A stretch of DNA of 64,000 bases, taken from NCBI RefSeq assembly GCF_008365375.1, contig NZ_QOKW01000002.1, positions 186,001-250,000 on the forward strand, given 5' to 3'. The translations under genes were made by a program, and so were the position numbers. Every line of letters starts with the position of its first letter. Position 1 is the first letter of the stretch. The DNA comes from Roseomonas genomospecies 6 (GTDB lineage Bacteria; Pseudomonadota; Alphaproteobacteria; Azospirillales; Azospirillaceae). The notes beneath the pieces are model-generated. The model saw nothing but the letters and a program-made list of their open reading frames with translations. It was not told where the DNA came from and searched no databases. Positions 44,813-54,137 of the stretch are shown piece by piece.

Positions 44813-45940
44813 ATGCGGGACCTTGAAAGCAATAGTGGTTTGACCGTTCGCGAAGCCCGGCCCGGCGAGCGCCACGCCCTGCTGGCCCTGGTCGCGCGGA
44901 TCGACGCCGAAAGCGATTTCCTGCTCCGCGAGCCCGGGGAGCGTCCCTTCTGGGCGCGCGACCTCGCCGCCTTCCAGGCCTCGGGAAACGCGACGATCTT
45001 CGTGGCCCAGGTGGCGGCGCAGACGGCTCCGAACGGCCCGGCGGAACTCGTCGGCTATCTCAGCGCCTGTGGCGGGCGGTTCCTGCGCAACCGCGGCGTG
45101 GTGACTCTGGCGGTCGGGGTGCGGCGCGACTGGAACGGGCGCGGCATCGCCACCCGCCTGTTCGCCGCGGCGGAGGACTGGGCGCGGCGCGGCGGAGCGC
45201 ACCGGCTGGAACTGACCGTCGCCGAGACCAACACGCGCGCCTTATCCCTTTATGAGCGGCTGGGCTTCCTCGACGAGGGGCAGATGCGCGACGCCCTGCG
45301 CGTCAACGGCGCGTGGCGCAACGAGCGGCTGATGGGCAAGGCCATCGGGGCGGAGGACGTTCCCGAATGGCCAGCCCTGACACCGGACGCCCCGCCCCCG
45401 CCCTTGGCCCCGGCGCCGGCCCCAACTCCGGTCGGGCGGCTGGAGATTCGCCCTGCTCTCCCCGCGGACGCCGCCGCCTACCTCGCCTACGACCGCGCGG
45501 TGCGGAGCGAGACCCATTTCCTGATGCGCACCGCCGCGGAGTCCCTGCCCGATGTGGCGGCGGCCCGTCGCTTTCTGGCCGAGCAGAGGATCGGGGACCG
45601 CACCGTCACGCTGCTGGCGGTGGTGGACGGCACCATCGCCGGGTCGCTGTCTCTGTGGACCGGCGCCTACGCCCGCACCGCGCACGAGGCCGGGCTGGGG
45701 CTGGCCGTGCGCCGGGACTTCTGGGCGCTAGGCATCGGCGGGCGGTTGATCGCCGCGGCGGATCTCTGGGTGCGGGCGCGCGGGCTGCACCGGTTGTCGC
45801 TCTGGGTCTTCGGCCACAACAGCCGCGCCCGGCGCTTCTACGCCAAACACGGCTTCCGGGAGGAGGCGGTGGCCCGCCGCCACGGCCTGATCGACGGGCG
45901 GCTGACCGACCATGTGCTGATGGCGAAGCTGTACGGGTGA
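44813..45940 (+). CDS. Tandem two-domain GNAT acetyltransferase
   Basis: The 375-residue protein has two complete acetyltransferase-like domains joined by a Pro/Ala-rich linker (about residues 180-208). Domain 1 (residues 9-178) has LAVGVRRDWNGRGIATRLFAA and TNTRALSLYERLGF. Domain 2 (209-375) has LGLAVRRDFWALGIGGRLIA and NSRARRFYAKHGF. The substrate is unknown. The ATG at 44813 is the first start that leaves a full first domain. Confidence 0.88.
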   Translation: MRDLESNSGLTVREARPGERHALLALVARIDAESDFLLREPGERPFWARDLAAFQASGNATIFVAQVAAQTAPNGPAELVGYLSACGGRFLRNRGVVTLAVGVRRDWNGRGIATRLFAAAEDWARRGGAHRLELTVAETNTRALSLYERLGFLDEGQMRDALRVNGAWRNERLMGKAIGAEDVPEWPALTPDAPPPPLAPAPAPTPVGRLEIRPALPADAAAYLAYDRAVRSETHFLMRTAAESLPDVAAARRFLAEQRIGDRTVTLLAVVDGTIAGSLSLWTGAYARTAHEAGLGLAVRRDFWALGIGGRLIAAADLWVRARGLHRLSLWVFGHNSRARRFYAKHGFREEAVARRHGLIDGRLTDHVLMAKLYG

Positions 45941-45975
45941 GGGGTGTGGGCAAAGCCGTTGTCTGCGATGGCCGC

Positions 45976-47055
45976 CTACGCCACCCCCGCCGCCTTCGCC
46001 GTGCCGGACGCCAGTTCCTCGAAGCGTGACAGGTAGCGCTCCGTCATGCCGTCCAGCGAGTAGCGGGCGCGGGCGGTGGCGCGGCAGGCGTCGGGGTCCA
46101 GAGTCTCGCAATCCTCGATGGCGCGGGCCATCTCCTCCGCGTCCTTCACCAGGAAACCGGTGACTCCCGGCTCCACGAGGTCGGCCAGCGCGCCGGTCGG
46201 GAAGGCCACCACCGGGGTGCCGCAGGCCAGCGCCTCCAGCGCCGCGACCGGGGTCGGTTCCGACATCAGGCTGGGCGCCAGCAGGCAGCGCGCGGCCCCC
46301 AGCATCCAGCGCTTGCGACCGAAGCCGATCCGCCCCAGGAAGCGGCGCTTAGGGTCCAGCCGGGGGCGGATTTCCTCCTGAAGATAGCGCTGCTCCTCCG
46401 CCCCGCGCGACAGGCCGCCGCACAGCAGAAGCTGCATGTCGATCTGCCGCGCCGCGTCCAGGGCGATGTGGAAGCCCGCCTCCGGCTCGATGTCGCCCAG
46501 GCAGACGGCGAAGCGGCGCTTGGGCACGCGGATGTGCAGACGGTCCACCGCCACCCCGATCTCCAGCGGGGGCAGCAGGTCCAGCCCCGGCGACGCCCCG
46601 CGCGTCTGGGCGGCGGACACCGGCTGGAGGTGCAGGTTCGCCCGTGGGGACAGCAGGGCGTCCAGCCGGTAGCGCTCCAGCGGCTGGTAGAGAGTCGCCA
46701 GGACCGGCACGTCCTGCGGCGGCAGCAGGACGTCGAAGTCCCGGACATGGATGTGGACGAGATCCGGCGCGTGGTCCTCCACCGCCCCGGCGACCACGGC
46801 GGCGACGCGCCTCAGGACGGCGGCCTGCGCCCGCTCGTCCGGCACCTGCCCGTGGGCGCCGCCATGGACCCGCGCCAGCGGGATCAACGTCCCGGCCACC
46901 GCCGAGTCCTCCGGCGCGATGACGACCGAGCGGTGGCCGGCGCGCACCAGGGCGGCGTCGATGGCGCCGGCCACCTGCTCCGCCGTGCCTTCATTCTCCG
47001 GGTCGGCGCCGACCGGGGCGAAGGGCGATGCGACGGTGAGAACGGTCAGAGCCAT
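45976..47055 (-). CDS. Glycosyltransferase, GT4-like
   Basis: The 359-residue protein has the GT-B organisation: an N-terminal domain starting LTVLTVASPFAPVGADPENE and a C-terminal nucleotide-sugar-binding domain with RFLGRIGFGRKRWMLGAARC, the EPTPVAALEALACGTPVV motif and GVTGFLVKDAEEM. Sugar donor and acceptor are unknown. It is convergent with the tandem GNAT gene (35 bp apart). A CgeB-like glycosyltransferase gene lies upstream on the same strand, 385 bp away. Confidence 0.9.
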   Translation of the reverse strand: MALTVLTVASPFAPVGADPENEGTAEQVAGAIDAALVRAGHRSVVIAPEDSAVAGTLIPLARVHGGAHGQVPDERAQAAVLRRVAAVVAGAVEDHAPDLVHIHVRDFDVLLPPQDVPVLATLYQPLERYRLDALLSPRANLHLQPVSAAQTRGASPGLDLLPPLEIGVAVDRLHIRVPKRRFAVCLGDIEPEAGFHIALDAARQIDMQLLLCGGLSRGAEEQRYLQEEIRPRLDPKRRFLGRIGFGRKRWMLGAARCLLAPSLMSEPTPVAALEALACGTPVVAFPTGALADLVEPGVTGFLVKDAEEMARAIEDCETLDPDACRATARARYSLDGMTERYLSRFEELASGTAKAAGVA

Positions 47056-47440
47056 CGCGCCGCCTCCAGAAGACGGAGGCCCGAAGGGGCGCGGACACCC
47101 TGGCGAACTCTTCCAGCCGGCCTGTTCCTGTGCATCACCGCTTCGTTCATCCCATGTCCCTGTGGTGTTATTTATTGAAACTTATTGTCTGACCAACGCC
47201 CTTCTTTCTCTCCGATGTCTTGCGCTCTGGAGAAAATCAGGAACCGGAAAACCCCCGGGTTCATCGTCCGCCTTTGTTTTTCTACCAAAACGGGCCGCCG
47301 GTAACCTGGGTATTGGAAGTGGAACGCCTCGCGGAAGGGATAGCCGTCCTGCGCCGGGATGACGACCTCGGAACCGGGGAACCCGGACCGGACGGCCAAG
47401 GCGCCCAGGACGGCTTACTTCCAAAAAAGGGGATGCCGGG
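47056..47440. other. Gene-free stretch between two glycosyltransferase genes
   Basis: This 385-bp interval lies between two leftward genes. It has a lower-GC segment (near 47160-47200) that may hold the GT4 promoter on the minus strand. A short open frame at 47172-47399 (-) has no ribosome site or recognisable sequence, so I do not call it. Confidence 0.45.
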
Positions 47441-48529
47441 TCAATCGTCGCCACCACCCTTGATGTCGAGGATCGAGCGCAATTCCCGAACGCGCCGTTC
47501 CGCCGTGTGCTCCTCCAGCGTGCGTGCCCGCGCGCGGTGGGCCAGCGTGGCGAGATGGCCGCGCGGCAGCATCATCGCCGTGGTCACGTCATCGGTTTCC
47601 CGCGCGACGAGGATGTCGCGTCCCGGCTCGAAGAAGGCGTCGATCCCTTCCCACTCGTCGGAGATCACCGGGACGCCGCAGGCCGCCGCCTCGAACAGGC
47701 GGACGGACGGGCACCAGCCCAGCGCCTTCAGGGAGTGGCGCGTCACGTTCAGCGTCAGGGTGGAGGAGCAGAAGAAGGCCGCGTGCTCCGCCGGGGGAAG
47801 ATGCCGGACGAGATGGACGTTGCCGCCCCAAGGAAGGCCATCGGGAAGGCCCTCCGGATAGCCGCCGCCCGCGATGACGAAGCGCCGCCGGGTCAGCCGC
47901 CGGGCCGGTTCGATGAACAACGCCTCCAGCGCCGCCCGCCTGTCCTCCACCCAGGCGCCGAGATGGCACAGGTCGCCGAGAAAGCGCCGGACCGGTTCGG
48001 CGGGCCGGTGCAGGTCCGGGTCCACCCAGGCGTAGAGCGGCGCCACGAAGCGCGCGCCGAGCTGGGTCCTCAACGCCTCCAGCGCCCGCCCGCCGGTGCT
48101 GCTGAGGACGGTGTCGAAGCCGCCCAGCCCTTCCGGCGGCAGATAGTCCGGCAGCTCCCCCGTTTCGGACCGGGCCAGCGTGACGTGCGTGTCGAGGTCG
48201 TAGAAGACCGTGCGCCGCGCCTTCGATCCCAGCACCAGATGGGAGGCCGCCGCCCCGTCCGGGCAGCCGGAGGTGACCATCGCGACGTCCGCCTCGTCGG
48301 CGTGGCGCTGCGCCGCCGCCGCCACGTCCTCCCAACGGTCGTAGAGCAGGAGTTCGCCGCCGGGAATCTCCCACAGGTCGCGGTGCTCCGCCCGTTCGGG
48401 CGTGTCGCGTTCCAGGAAGACGACGCGGTTGCCACGCCGCGCCAGCGCCTTCACCAGCCCGCGCCACAGGGTGGCGTGCCCGCTGCCCCAGGAGGAGCTG
48501 ATCGATTGTCCGAAGATGATGATTTTCAT
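47441..48529 (-). CDS. CgeB-like glycosyltransferase
   Basis: The 362-residue protein matches the CgeB (spore maturation protein-like) glycosyltransferase family with a C-terminal GT-B domain. It starts KIIIFGQSISSSWGSGHAT and has the DUF3880-like TVFYDLDTHVTLAR block, the LTLNVTRHSLKALGWCPSVR motif and the conserved LFEAAACGVPVISDEWEG. CgeB proteins occur in polysaccharide and spore-surface glycosylation. The specificity here is unknown. It and the GT4-like gene may act in one surface-glycan pathway, though no other glycan gene is next to them. Confidence 0.87.
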   Translation of the reverse strand: MKIIIFGQSISSSWGSGHATLWRGLVKALARRGNRVVFLERDTPERAEHRDLWEIPGGELLLYDRWEDVAAAAQRHADEADVAMVTSGCPDGAAASHLVLGSKARRTVFYDLDTHVTLARSETGELPDYLPPEGLGGFDTVLSSTGGRALEALRTQLGARFVAPLYAWVDPDLHRPAEPVRRFLGDLCHLGAWVEDRRAALEALFIEPARRLTRRRFVIAGGGYPEGLPDGLPWGGNVHLVRHLPPAEHAAFFCSSTLTLNVTRHSLKALGWCPSVRLFEAAACGVPVISDEWEGIDAFFEPGRDILVARETDDVTTAMMLPRGHLATLAHRARARTLEEHTAERRVRELRSILDIKGGGDD

Positions 48530-48641
48530 GATGCCGACGCTATGCCTCCACCCGGAACAACGAAACCTGTCGGGCCGTGTTCCGGGAACGGGAGACGCGC
48601 GGAGGGGGTGCCTCCCGCCGGACCGACACCGATCGATCGCG

Positions 48642-49949
48642 TCACCAATAGGTCATGGCGTCGGCGTAGAGACCCCGCAGATCCTCCTCCGTCACAGGCC
48701 GGGGCGCGATGGTCAGCAACCGCTGCTGGGCCATCGCGCCGCGCACCAGATCCGGGATGTCCGCCGCGCCATAGCCGAGCGCGGACAGGCCGTTCGGCAG
48801 GTGGGTGGCGCGCATCATGGCGATCAGCCGGGCGGCCAGCATGGCGCCGCCGTCCGCCGGAGAGATGTCGCGCACCTCCGCCCCCAGCGCTTCGGCGGCG
48901 CGGAGGTGCCGCTCGGGCGCCGCGGAGCCGGTGAAGCGAAAGGCGGCGGGCGCGTTCAGCACCACCGAGATGCCGTGCGGCACCATCGGGTTGGCCTTCT
49001 CGTAGCCGAGCGCCGTGAAGCTGTGGTTCATCCCGGCGACGGAGTAGGACATGGCGTGGGGGATGTGGACGCCCGCGTTCCCGAAGGCCAGCCCGGCCAG
49101 CGTCGCCGCGAACATCAGGGCGTCGCGCGCCTCCTCGTCCGCCGGGTCGTTGACGGCGCGCTCCAGATACTGCCCGCCGAGACGGATGGCCTGGAGGCTG
49201 CCGATGTCCGACCAGGGGTTGGCGCCCTGGTAGGGCGGGCGCGGGTTGGCCGCGTCGGGCCGGGGGCGCGACCGGTAGGAGCGCGCGGTGTGGCTCTCGA
49301 TGGCGTGGGTCAGCACGTCGAAGCCGGTGGAGGCGATGACGCCCGGCGGCAGGCTGTCGATGGTCGCCGGGTCCACCAGCGCCAGATTGGGCCGCAGGAA
49401 GCGGGAGGAGATGCCCGTCTTCACCCGCATCTCCACATGGTCGAAGATGGCGACCCCGGTCGTCTCGCTGCCGGTGCCGCAGGTCGTCGGGCAGGCGATG
49501 TGCGGCTTCACCGGGCCGGGCACCGGGCGCCCCTCCCCCAGAGGCTTGTTGACGTAGGCGAGAAAGTCCGCCGGATGGGTGGCGTAGAGGTTCGCCGCCT
49601 TGGCCGTGTCGATCACCGACCCGCCGCCGATGGAGACATAGCCGTCGAATTGGCCGTCGCGGGCGAAGGCCGCCGCCTCCAGGAAGGACGCGCTGGTCGG
49701 CTCCACCGCGCAGCGGTCGTAGACGGCGACGTCCAGCCCCGCCGCCTTCAGCGAGTCCAGCGCCGCCGCGAAGGGCGCGATCCCGGCCACATGGGGATCG
49801 GTGAACAGGGCCACCCGGCGCATGCCCATGGCCTTCGCGTCGTTCCCGGCCTCCGCCAGCATGCCGCGGCCGAACTTCATGGACGCGGCCTCCACCGTGA
49901 AGCCGGTGTCGCCGTCGGGCAGGATGGGATGGGCGATGGAGTTGGGCAT
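48642..49949 (-). CDS. Hydroxyacid-oxoacid transhydrogenase (iron-containing ADH)
   Basis: The 435-residue protein is an iron-dependent alcohol dehydrogenase of the hydroxyacid-oxoacid transhydrogenase group, related to human ADHFE1. Those enzymes move hydride between 4-hydroxybutyrate and 2-oxoglutarate. The nucleotide-binding SIGGGSVIDTAKAANL, the CPTTCGTGSETTGVAIFD block and the metal-binding histidines in FDVLTHAIESH and GVHIPHAMSY are visible. The ATG at 49949 has GGAGGT 10-15 nt upstream. It is alone, separated from neighbours by 93-112 bp. Confidence 0.86.
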   Translation of the reverse strand: MPNSIAHPILPDGDTGFTVEAASMKFGRGMLAEAGNDAKAMGMRRVALFTDPHVAGIAPFAAALDSLKAAGLDVAVYDRCAVEPTSASFLEAAAFARDGQFDGYVSIGGGSVIDTAKAANLYATHPADFLAYVNKPLGEGRPVPGPVKPHIACPTTCGTGSETTGVAIFDHVEMRVKTGISSRFLRPNLALVDPATIDSLPPGVIASTGFDVLTHAIESHTARSYRSRPRPDAANPRPPYQGANPWSDIGSLQAIRLGGQYLERAVNDPADEEARDALMFAATLAGLAFGNAGVHIPHAMSYSVAGMNHSFTALGYEKANPMVPHGISVVLNAPAAFRFTGSAAPERHLRAAEALGAEVRDISPADGGAMLAARLIAMMRATHLPNGLSALGYGAADIPDLVRGAMAQQRLLTIAPRPVTEEDLRGLYADAMTYW

Positions 49950-50042
49950 GGGTCTCGGACCTCCCTGGTTGCGCGCTTGCGCGTTGACAGGTGCGCTTGC
50001 GCGTTCGTTATGCGCCATCGGAACGCGGGAGGCCGCCGCCTG

Positions 50043-52721
50043 TCAACCGGACTGTTCGCCCAACCGATTGTCCGCCTCGCCGCCACCGCCCTGGAGCCGC
50101 CGGTAGAGATAGCCGACGCCGATCAGGCTCAACCCCAGCCCCAGGAAGGAGGCGACGCGGTAGAGCCCGCCCAGCTCGGCCATGTCGCTGAGGAAGACCT
50201 TGGCCACCACCGCCAGCATCAGCGCCATCGCCACATGACGCAGCCAGCCCAGCCGGAAACGCAGGGCGGCGACCAGCATCAGCACCGCCGCCGCCAGGAA
50301 ACCGGCGGAATAGCCGTACCATTCGGCGTCCGGCAACTCCGGCCCCGACAGGACCGGCCCCTGGAAGGCGTGGCGGATCTCCAGCGCCAGATTCATGCCG
50401 AGCAGCGCCAGCGGCAGCAGCGCCACCCAGGGACGCAGGCGGGCCGGCAGCGGCTCCACCCACAGGAACAGAAGTCCGAGCAGGCCAGGAAGCCCATAGG
50501 CGAGAAGCAGCGTGTTCGCCACCGGCCACGTTCCCACGCCCTCTCCGCTCCACAGCGGGTTCAGGACGGCCAGATGCAGCGCCGCCGCCTGGACCGCCGC
50601 CAGCCCGGCCAGGATGCGCCGTCCCCACACCGCCACGGGCCGCGCCCGCCAGCGCCGCTCCGTCGCCAGCACAAGGGCCAGCGCCAGCCAGACCAGCGTG
50701 TGAAGCGCCACCTCGCGCAGCGTGTCGGGCGGCTCATCCAGCGTGCCGCGCGTCAGGGCCTGGATGCCGAGCGACAGCAGCAGCGTGACGAAGGCCAGCC
50801 CGCCGGCCTCCAGCAGCGCGACCACCCTGTCATCGCCCCTGCCATCGCCCCTGCCATCGCCCTTTCCGTCGGGCGCGGAGCGCAGCCAATGGGCGGCCAG
50901 GAAGAAGCCCGCTGCCGGCAGGCCGTAGCCGTAGACGATCCAGCCGAGCCCCTCGCCTCCATACTCCAGAACATACGGGTTCAGCGCCAGCCGGACCAGG
51001 ACGGCGCCCGCCACCAGCAGGATCACCGCGCGCAGCGAGCGCAGCCCCATGCGCCGCTCCAGCCACGCCAGAACCGGGACCTGCGCGGCCAGCGCCACGG
51101 TCAGCCACGCCTCCCGCAGCATCATGACGGCGCCGAGGCTGAGCGCCCCGGCGGCCCCCGCAGCGAAGGCGGCCAGCCCGAGGGCGATTCCCGGCTGGTG
51201 CCGATGCCGCGCCAGCGGGCTGGTTCCGGCGACCAGAAGGGCCGCCAGCAACAGGCTGGCCATCGGCCACAGCGTGTCGGCCCGCGGCGGGTCCAGCCGC
51301 CAATAGGCCAGCGCCAGAAGGACCACCGGCATCCAGGCCGCCAGCGACGACCACAGCGCCGCCCGCCCCGACCGCCACAGGGCGAGGAAACCGCACATCC
51401 CGTACAGCAGGGCGAAGCCGGCCACCGCCCACAGGAACCGCCCGGACTGGAGCGGCAGTCCCGAACCGGGCGGCGGTACGATGGGGTGCCCGTCCACGGT
51501 GACGGCGGGCGGCGGCAGGGGCCAGCGCGGCACCGTCCAGCCGGCGAAGGCCAGCAGGATGGCAAGGGCGCCGATCCAGGCGATGCCGGCGATCCGCTCG
51601 ATCCTCCGCCCCGCGGCGATGCACAGCAGCCCGAACAGGGCCAGCATCACCAGCGATCCCGTGCGGTGCCCGTCCACGGTGACGAGCATCGCCGTCAGCA
51701 GACCCAGCACCGTCACCGCCGCGACGGCCAGACGGTCGGCGCGCGGGCGCCCCTTCCAGCGCAGCATGTCGAACAGGGAGGTGCGCGGGACCGCCTCCAC
51801 CGGCCCCGCCAGAAAAGCGGGCATCAGGAACAGCCCCGCCGTCAGCAGCAGATAGATTCCGACCGGCAGGGCATCGCCGGGGCTCCAGCCGCCCACATAC
51901 CAGACCGGCACCCAGCCCGACGCCCCGACCAGCGTGCCCAGCCCCAACCAGCGCCAGCCACGCCACAGCACCACCGTCATTCCGGCTCCGGACAAAGCCA
52001 CCAGATAGGCGAACAGGCCCCAGGCGGACCCTCCGATGGAGGAGACCAGGAGCGGCGTCGCGAAGCCACCGAGCAGCCCCAGAGCGGCGATGTAGGGTCC
52101 CTGCAACAGCGACAGCGCCATGCCCAGCACGGCCAGCCCGCCGAGCAGCGCGAAGGCCACCGGCGGCGCGAACAGGCCGTAGAGCACATAGCCGCCATAG
52201 ACGCTGGCGAAGCCCGTGAACAGACCCGCCGCGGTCAGGGCCGGGGGCACCGGGTCGCGGCTTCCCGGTTCGGTGACCCCTCCACGGCGGCGCAGCCACT
52301 CCCCGCCGACCATCAGCGCGGCGGCGGACAGCAGGCCGAGCGTCACGCGGACGCCGGGGCCGAGCCAGCCCTGCTCCATCGACATCTTGATGAAGAAGGC
52401 CGCCGCCAGGGCGACCGTTGCCCCGCCCAGCCAGATCAGCCAGCGCCCGGCCAGCGCGTCCTCAAGACGGCTCCAGATGGAGATGGGGGGTGAAGGCGGC
52501 TCCGGCGGCAACTGCGGAGGGATCGGAGCCGGGTCCGGCGGTGCCTCCGCTGCGGCAATGGTATCCACGACGGGGACATTGACCGGCTCGGCAATCGGAG
52601 TCCCCCGCATCCCCTCCAGCGCCAGCCGCAGCCGGGCGATCTCACGCTCCTGCGCCGCCAGACGGCGGTTGAGCCGGTGGGCGACGATGGCCCCGGCCAG
52701 CAACAGAAGGATGACGTCCAT
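50043..52721 (-). CDS. DUF2339 family large membrane protein
   Basis: The 892-residue product has an N-terminal hydrophobic stretch followed by a coiled coil (RLAAQEREIARLRLALEG), a Pro-rich segment and some twenty or more membrane helices. The DUF2339 block begins near WSRLEDALAGRWLIWLGG. Function is unknown; the family is widespread in proteobacterial inner membranes. The start at 52721 (MDVILLLLAG) gives a normal N-terminus. It lies 45 bp after the DUF72 gene. Confidence 0.88.
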   Translation of the reverse strand: MDVILLLLAGAIVAHRLNRRLAAQEREIARLRLALEGMRGTPIAEPVNVPVVDTIAAAEAPPDPAPIPPQLPPEPPSPPISIWSRLEDALAGRWLIWLGGATVALAAAFFIKMSMEQGWLGPGVRVTLGLLSAAALMVGGEWLRRRGGVTEPGSRDPVPPALTAAGLFTGFASVYGGYVLYGLFAPPVAFALLGGLAVLGMALSLLQGPYIAALGLLGGFATPLLVSSIGGSAWGLFAYLVALSGAGMTVVLWRGWRWLGLGTLVGASGWVPVWYVGGWSPGDALPVGIYLLLTAGLFLMPAFLAGPVEAVPRTSLFDMLRWKGRPRADRLAVAAVTVLGLLTAMLVTVDGHRTGSLVMLALFGLLCIAAGRRIERIAGIAWIGALAILLAFAGWTVPRWPLPPPAVTVDGHPIVPPPGSGLPLQSGRFLWAVAGFALLYGMCGFLALWRSGRAALWSSLAAWMPVVLLALAYWRLDPPRADTLWPMASLLLAALLVAGTSPLARHRHQPGIALGLAAFAAGAAGALSLGAVMMLREAWLTVALAAQVPVLAWLERRMGLRSLRAVILLVAGAVLVRLALNPYVLEYGGEGLGWIVYGYGLPAAGFFLAAHWLRSAPDGKGDGRGDGRGDDRVVALLEAGGLAFVTLLLSLGIQALTRGTLDEPPDTLREVALHTLVWLALALVLATERRWRARPVAVWGRRILAGLAAVQAAALHLAVLNPLWSGEGVGTWPVANTLLLAYGLPGLLGLLFLWVEPLPARLRPWVALLPLALLGMNLALEIRHAFQGPVLSGPELPDAEWYGYSAGFLAAAVLMLVAALRFRLGWLRHVAMALMLAVVAKVFLSDMAELGGLYRVASFLGLGLSLIGVGYLYRRLQGGGGEADNRLGEQSG

Positions 52722-52765
52722 GCCCGACCGCCCCGGCTGCGCTTGCTTTGCCGGAACGATAGCGG

Positions 52766-53551
52766 TCAGGCGGGGGGCTTGTCTCTCTGACCTATAGAGG
52801 CATCCAAACGGCCCATGATCGTCAGCGCGTCGTCGACCGCGTGGAAGTCCGCCGTGTTGTCGAAGACGCACCAGACCGGACGGTCCCGCGCCTCGTCCCG
52901 GAAGCGCCGCGCCAGCCGGTCCAGCGCATCCAGCGGGTAGGCGCTGCGGTACATGACCGGCGATCCGTGCAGGCGCCAGTAGCGGAACCCGTCCCAGCCC
53001 GCCGGCTCCGCCGCCTCGGGCACCGGGGCCGGGTCGGCGGCGGCGCGGGCCACGGCGTGGTCCACCAGCAGGCGTTCCGGCTCGGGCGCGAACCAGCTCG
53101 GGTGGCGCGGCTCGCACACCACCGGCCCGGCGAAGCGCTCGCGCAGGGCCACGAAGAAGGGTCCGGCCACCGCCGCGTCGAAGCGCAGCGTCGGCGGCAA
53201 TTGCACCAGAAGCGGCCCCAGCCGCTCGCCGGCATGCCCGACCTCGTAGAGGTAATGATCCAGGAGCGCCGCGCAGTCCTTCAGCCGCCGCTCGTGCGTG
53301 ACGGTGCGCGGCAGCTTGACCGCGAAGCGGAAATCCGGCGGCGTGGAGGCCGCCCAGCGCTCCCAGGTTTCCGGCTTGTGCGGGCGGTAGAAGCGGCTGT
53401 TGACCTCCACCATCGGGAAGACGCGGGCGTAGCGCTCCAGATGCGTGCCCTCCGCCGGGAAGGCCGGGGCGGAGGGTTTCGGGATGCTCCACCCGGCGCA
53501 ACCGATGCGGATGGCGTTCAAGGTCCCTTCGGCCAAGCCTCTGCTCTCCAT
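52766..53551 (-). CDS. DUF72 family protein
   Basis: The 261-residue protein has the DUF72 pattern: IRIGCAGWSIPK at the N-terminus, FPMVEVNSRFYRPH, VQLPPTLRFD and CVFDNTADFHAVDDALTI at the C-terminus. The family has a TIM-barrel-like fold with unknown function. The exact start is uncertain: an internal TTG preceded by GAAGGGA could also begin translation. It lies upstream of the DUF2339 gene on the same strand. Confidence 0.88.
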   Translation of the reverse strand: MESRGLAEGTLNAIRIGCAGWSIPKPSAPAFPAEGTHLERYARVFPMVEVNSRFYRPHKPETWERWAASTPPDFRFAVKLPRTVTHERRLKDCAALLDHYLYEVGHAGERLGPLLVQLPPTLRFDAAVAGPFFVALRERFAGPVVCEPRHPSWFAPEPERLLVDHAVARAAADPAPVPEAAEPAGWDGFRYWRLHGSPVMYRSAYPLDALDRLARRFRDEARDRPVWCVFDNTADFHAVDDALTIMGRLDASIGQRDKPPA

Positions 53552-53579
53552 GGACGCGTGCGGGCGCGGGGTTCCCGCC

Positions 53580-53930
53580 TTAGAACAGCGTCGGCTGCCG
53601 CTCGTCCCGCGGCGGGACGCTTTCGGAGCGGTCGGCGTCCGCGATCAGCCGGGCCATCTCCCGGCGCGCCTTCTCCGCTTCGTAGCCGCCGCGGTAGCGT
53701 CCGACAAAGCCCTTCCGGCAGGCCCGGCTGAACCTCTGCGACGCGGTTTCCCAATCGTCGCCGGGGCGCAGCCAGCTTACATAGGTGGTGCCGGTGCGCG
53801 GATCGGTGCGGAGGTAGCGGCCATGCCCCTTCGGACCCCGCACCCATTGGCCGGGATTCAGGCGCAGAGCCCCCCGCGCCAGCAGCAGGGACACCTGCGG
53901 GGTGAGTTCGATGGTCGGGAAATACGGCAT
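53580..53930 (-). CDS. Hypothetical protein (116 aa)
   Basis: The 116-residue product starts MPYFPTIELTPQVSLLLARG and is rich in Arg and Tyr with a Gly-Lys-Gly motif (GPKGHGRYLRTDPRTGTTYV). The C-terminal part holds a helix with EAEKARREMARLIADAD. No family is recognised. A GAGAGGG site precedes the ATG. It lies just upstream of the DUF72 gene on the same strand. Confidence 0.6.
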   Translation of the reverse strand: MPYFPTIELTPQVSLLLARGALRLNPGQWVRGPKGHGRYLRTDPRTGTTYVSWLRPGDDWETASQRFSRACRKGFVGRYRGGYEAEKARREMARLIADADRSESVPPRDERQPTLF

Positions 53931-54137
53931 GGCAAACCCTCTCGGCGGCGCGCCGGGGGGCGGGCCGCGAACGTCTTTCTCGTGATTTCGGAGTGCACTG
54001 GATATGGGCATTCCGGCCCGTTTGTTCAAGTTTTGTTCATGGTCAAGCCCTGGCTGTCCCCTGAACTTGTCCATTGAGTGAAAGGGCCGTCCGTCCTAGG
54101 CTCCGGCACAGCTTTTCCCTGATGGTCACGAGAGCGC

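Noticed and set aside
47172-47399. 75-codon minus-strand frame between the two glycosyltransferase genes
   Set aside because: No ribosome site, no recognisable sequence and no coupling to a neighbour; possible but unsupported.
48402-52493. Very long + strand open frame (about 1360 codons) opposite the alcohol dehydrogenase and DUF2339 genes
   Set aside because: It is rich in Arg, Gln, His and Gly with no recognisable motif, and lies antisense to clearly real genes. High GC makes such shadows common.
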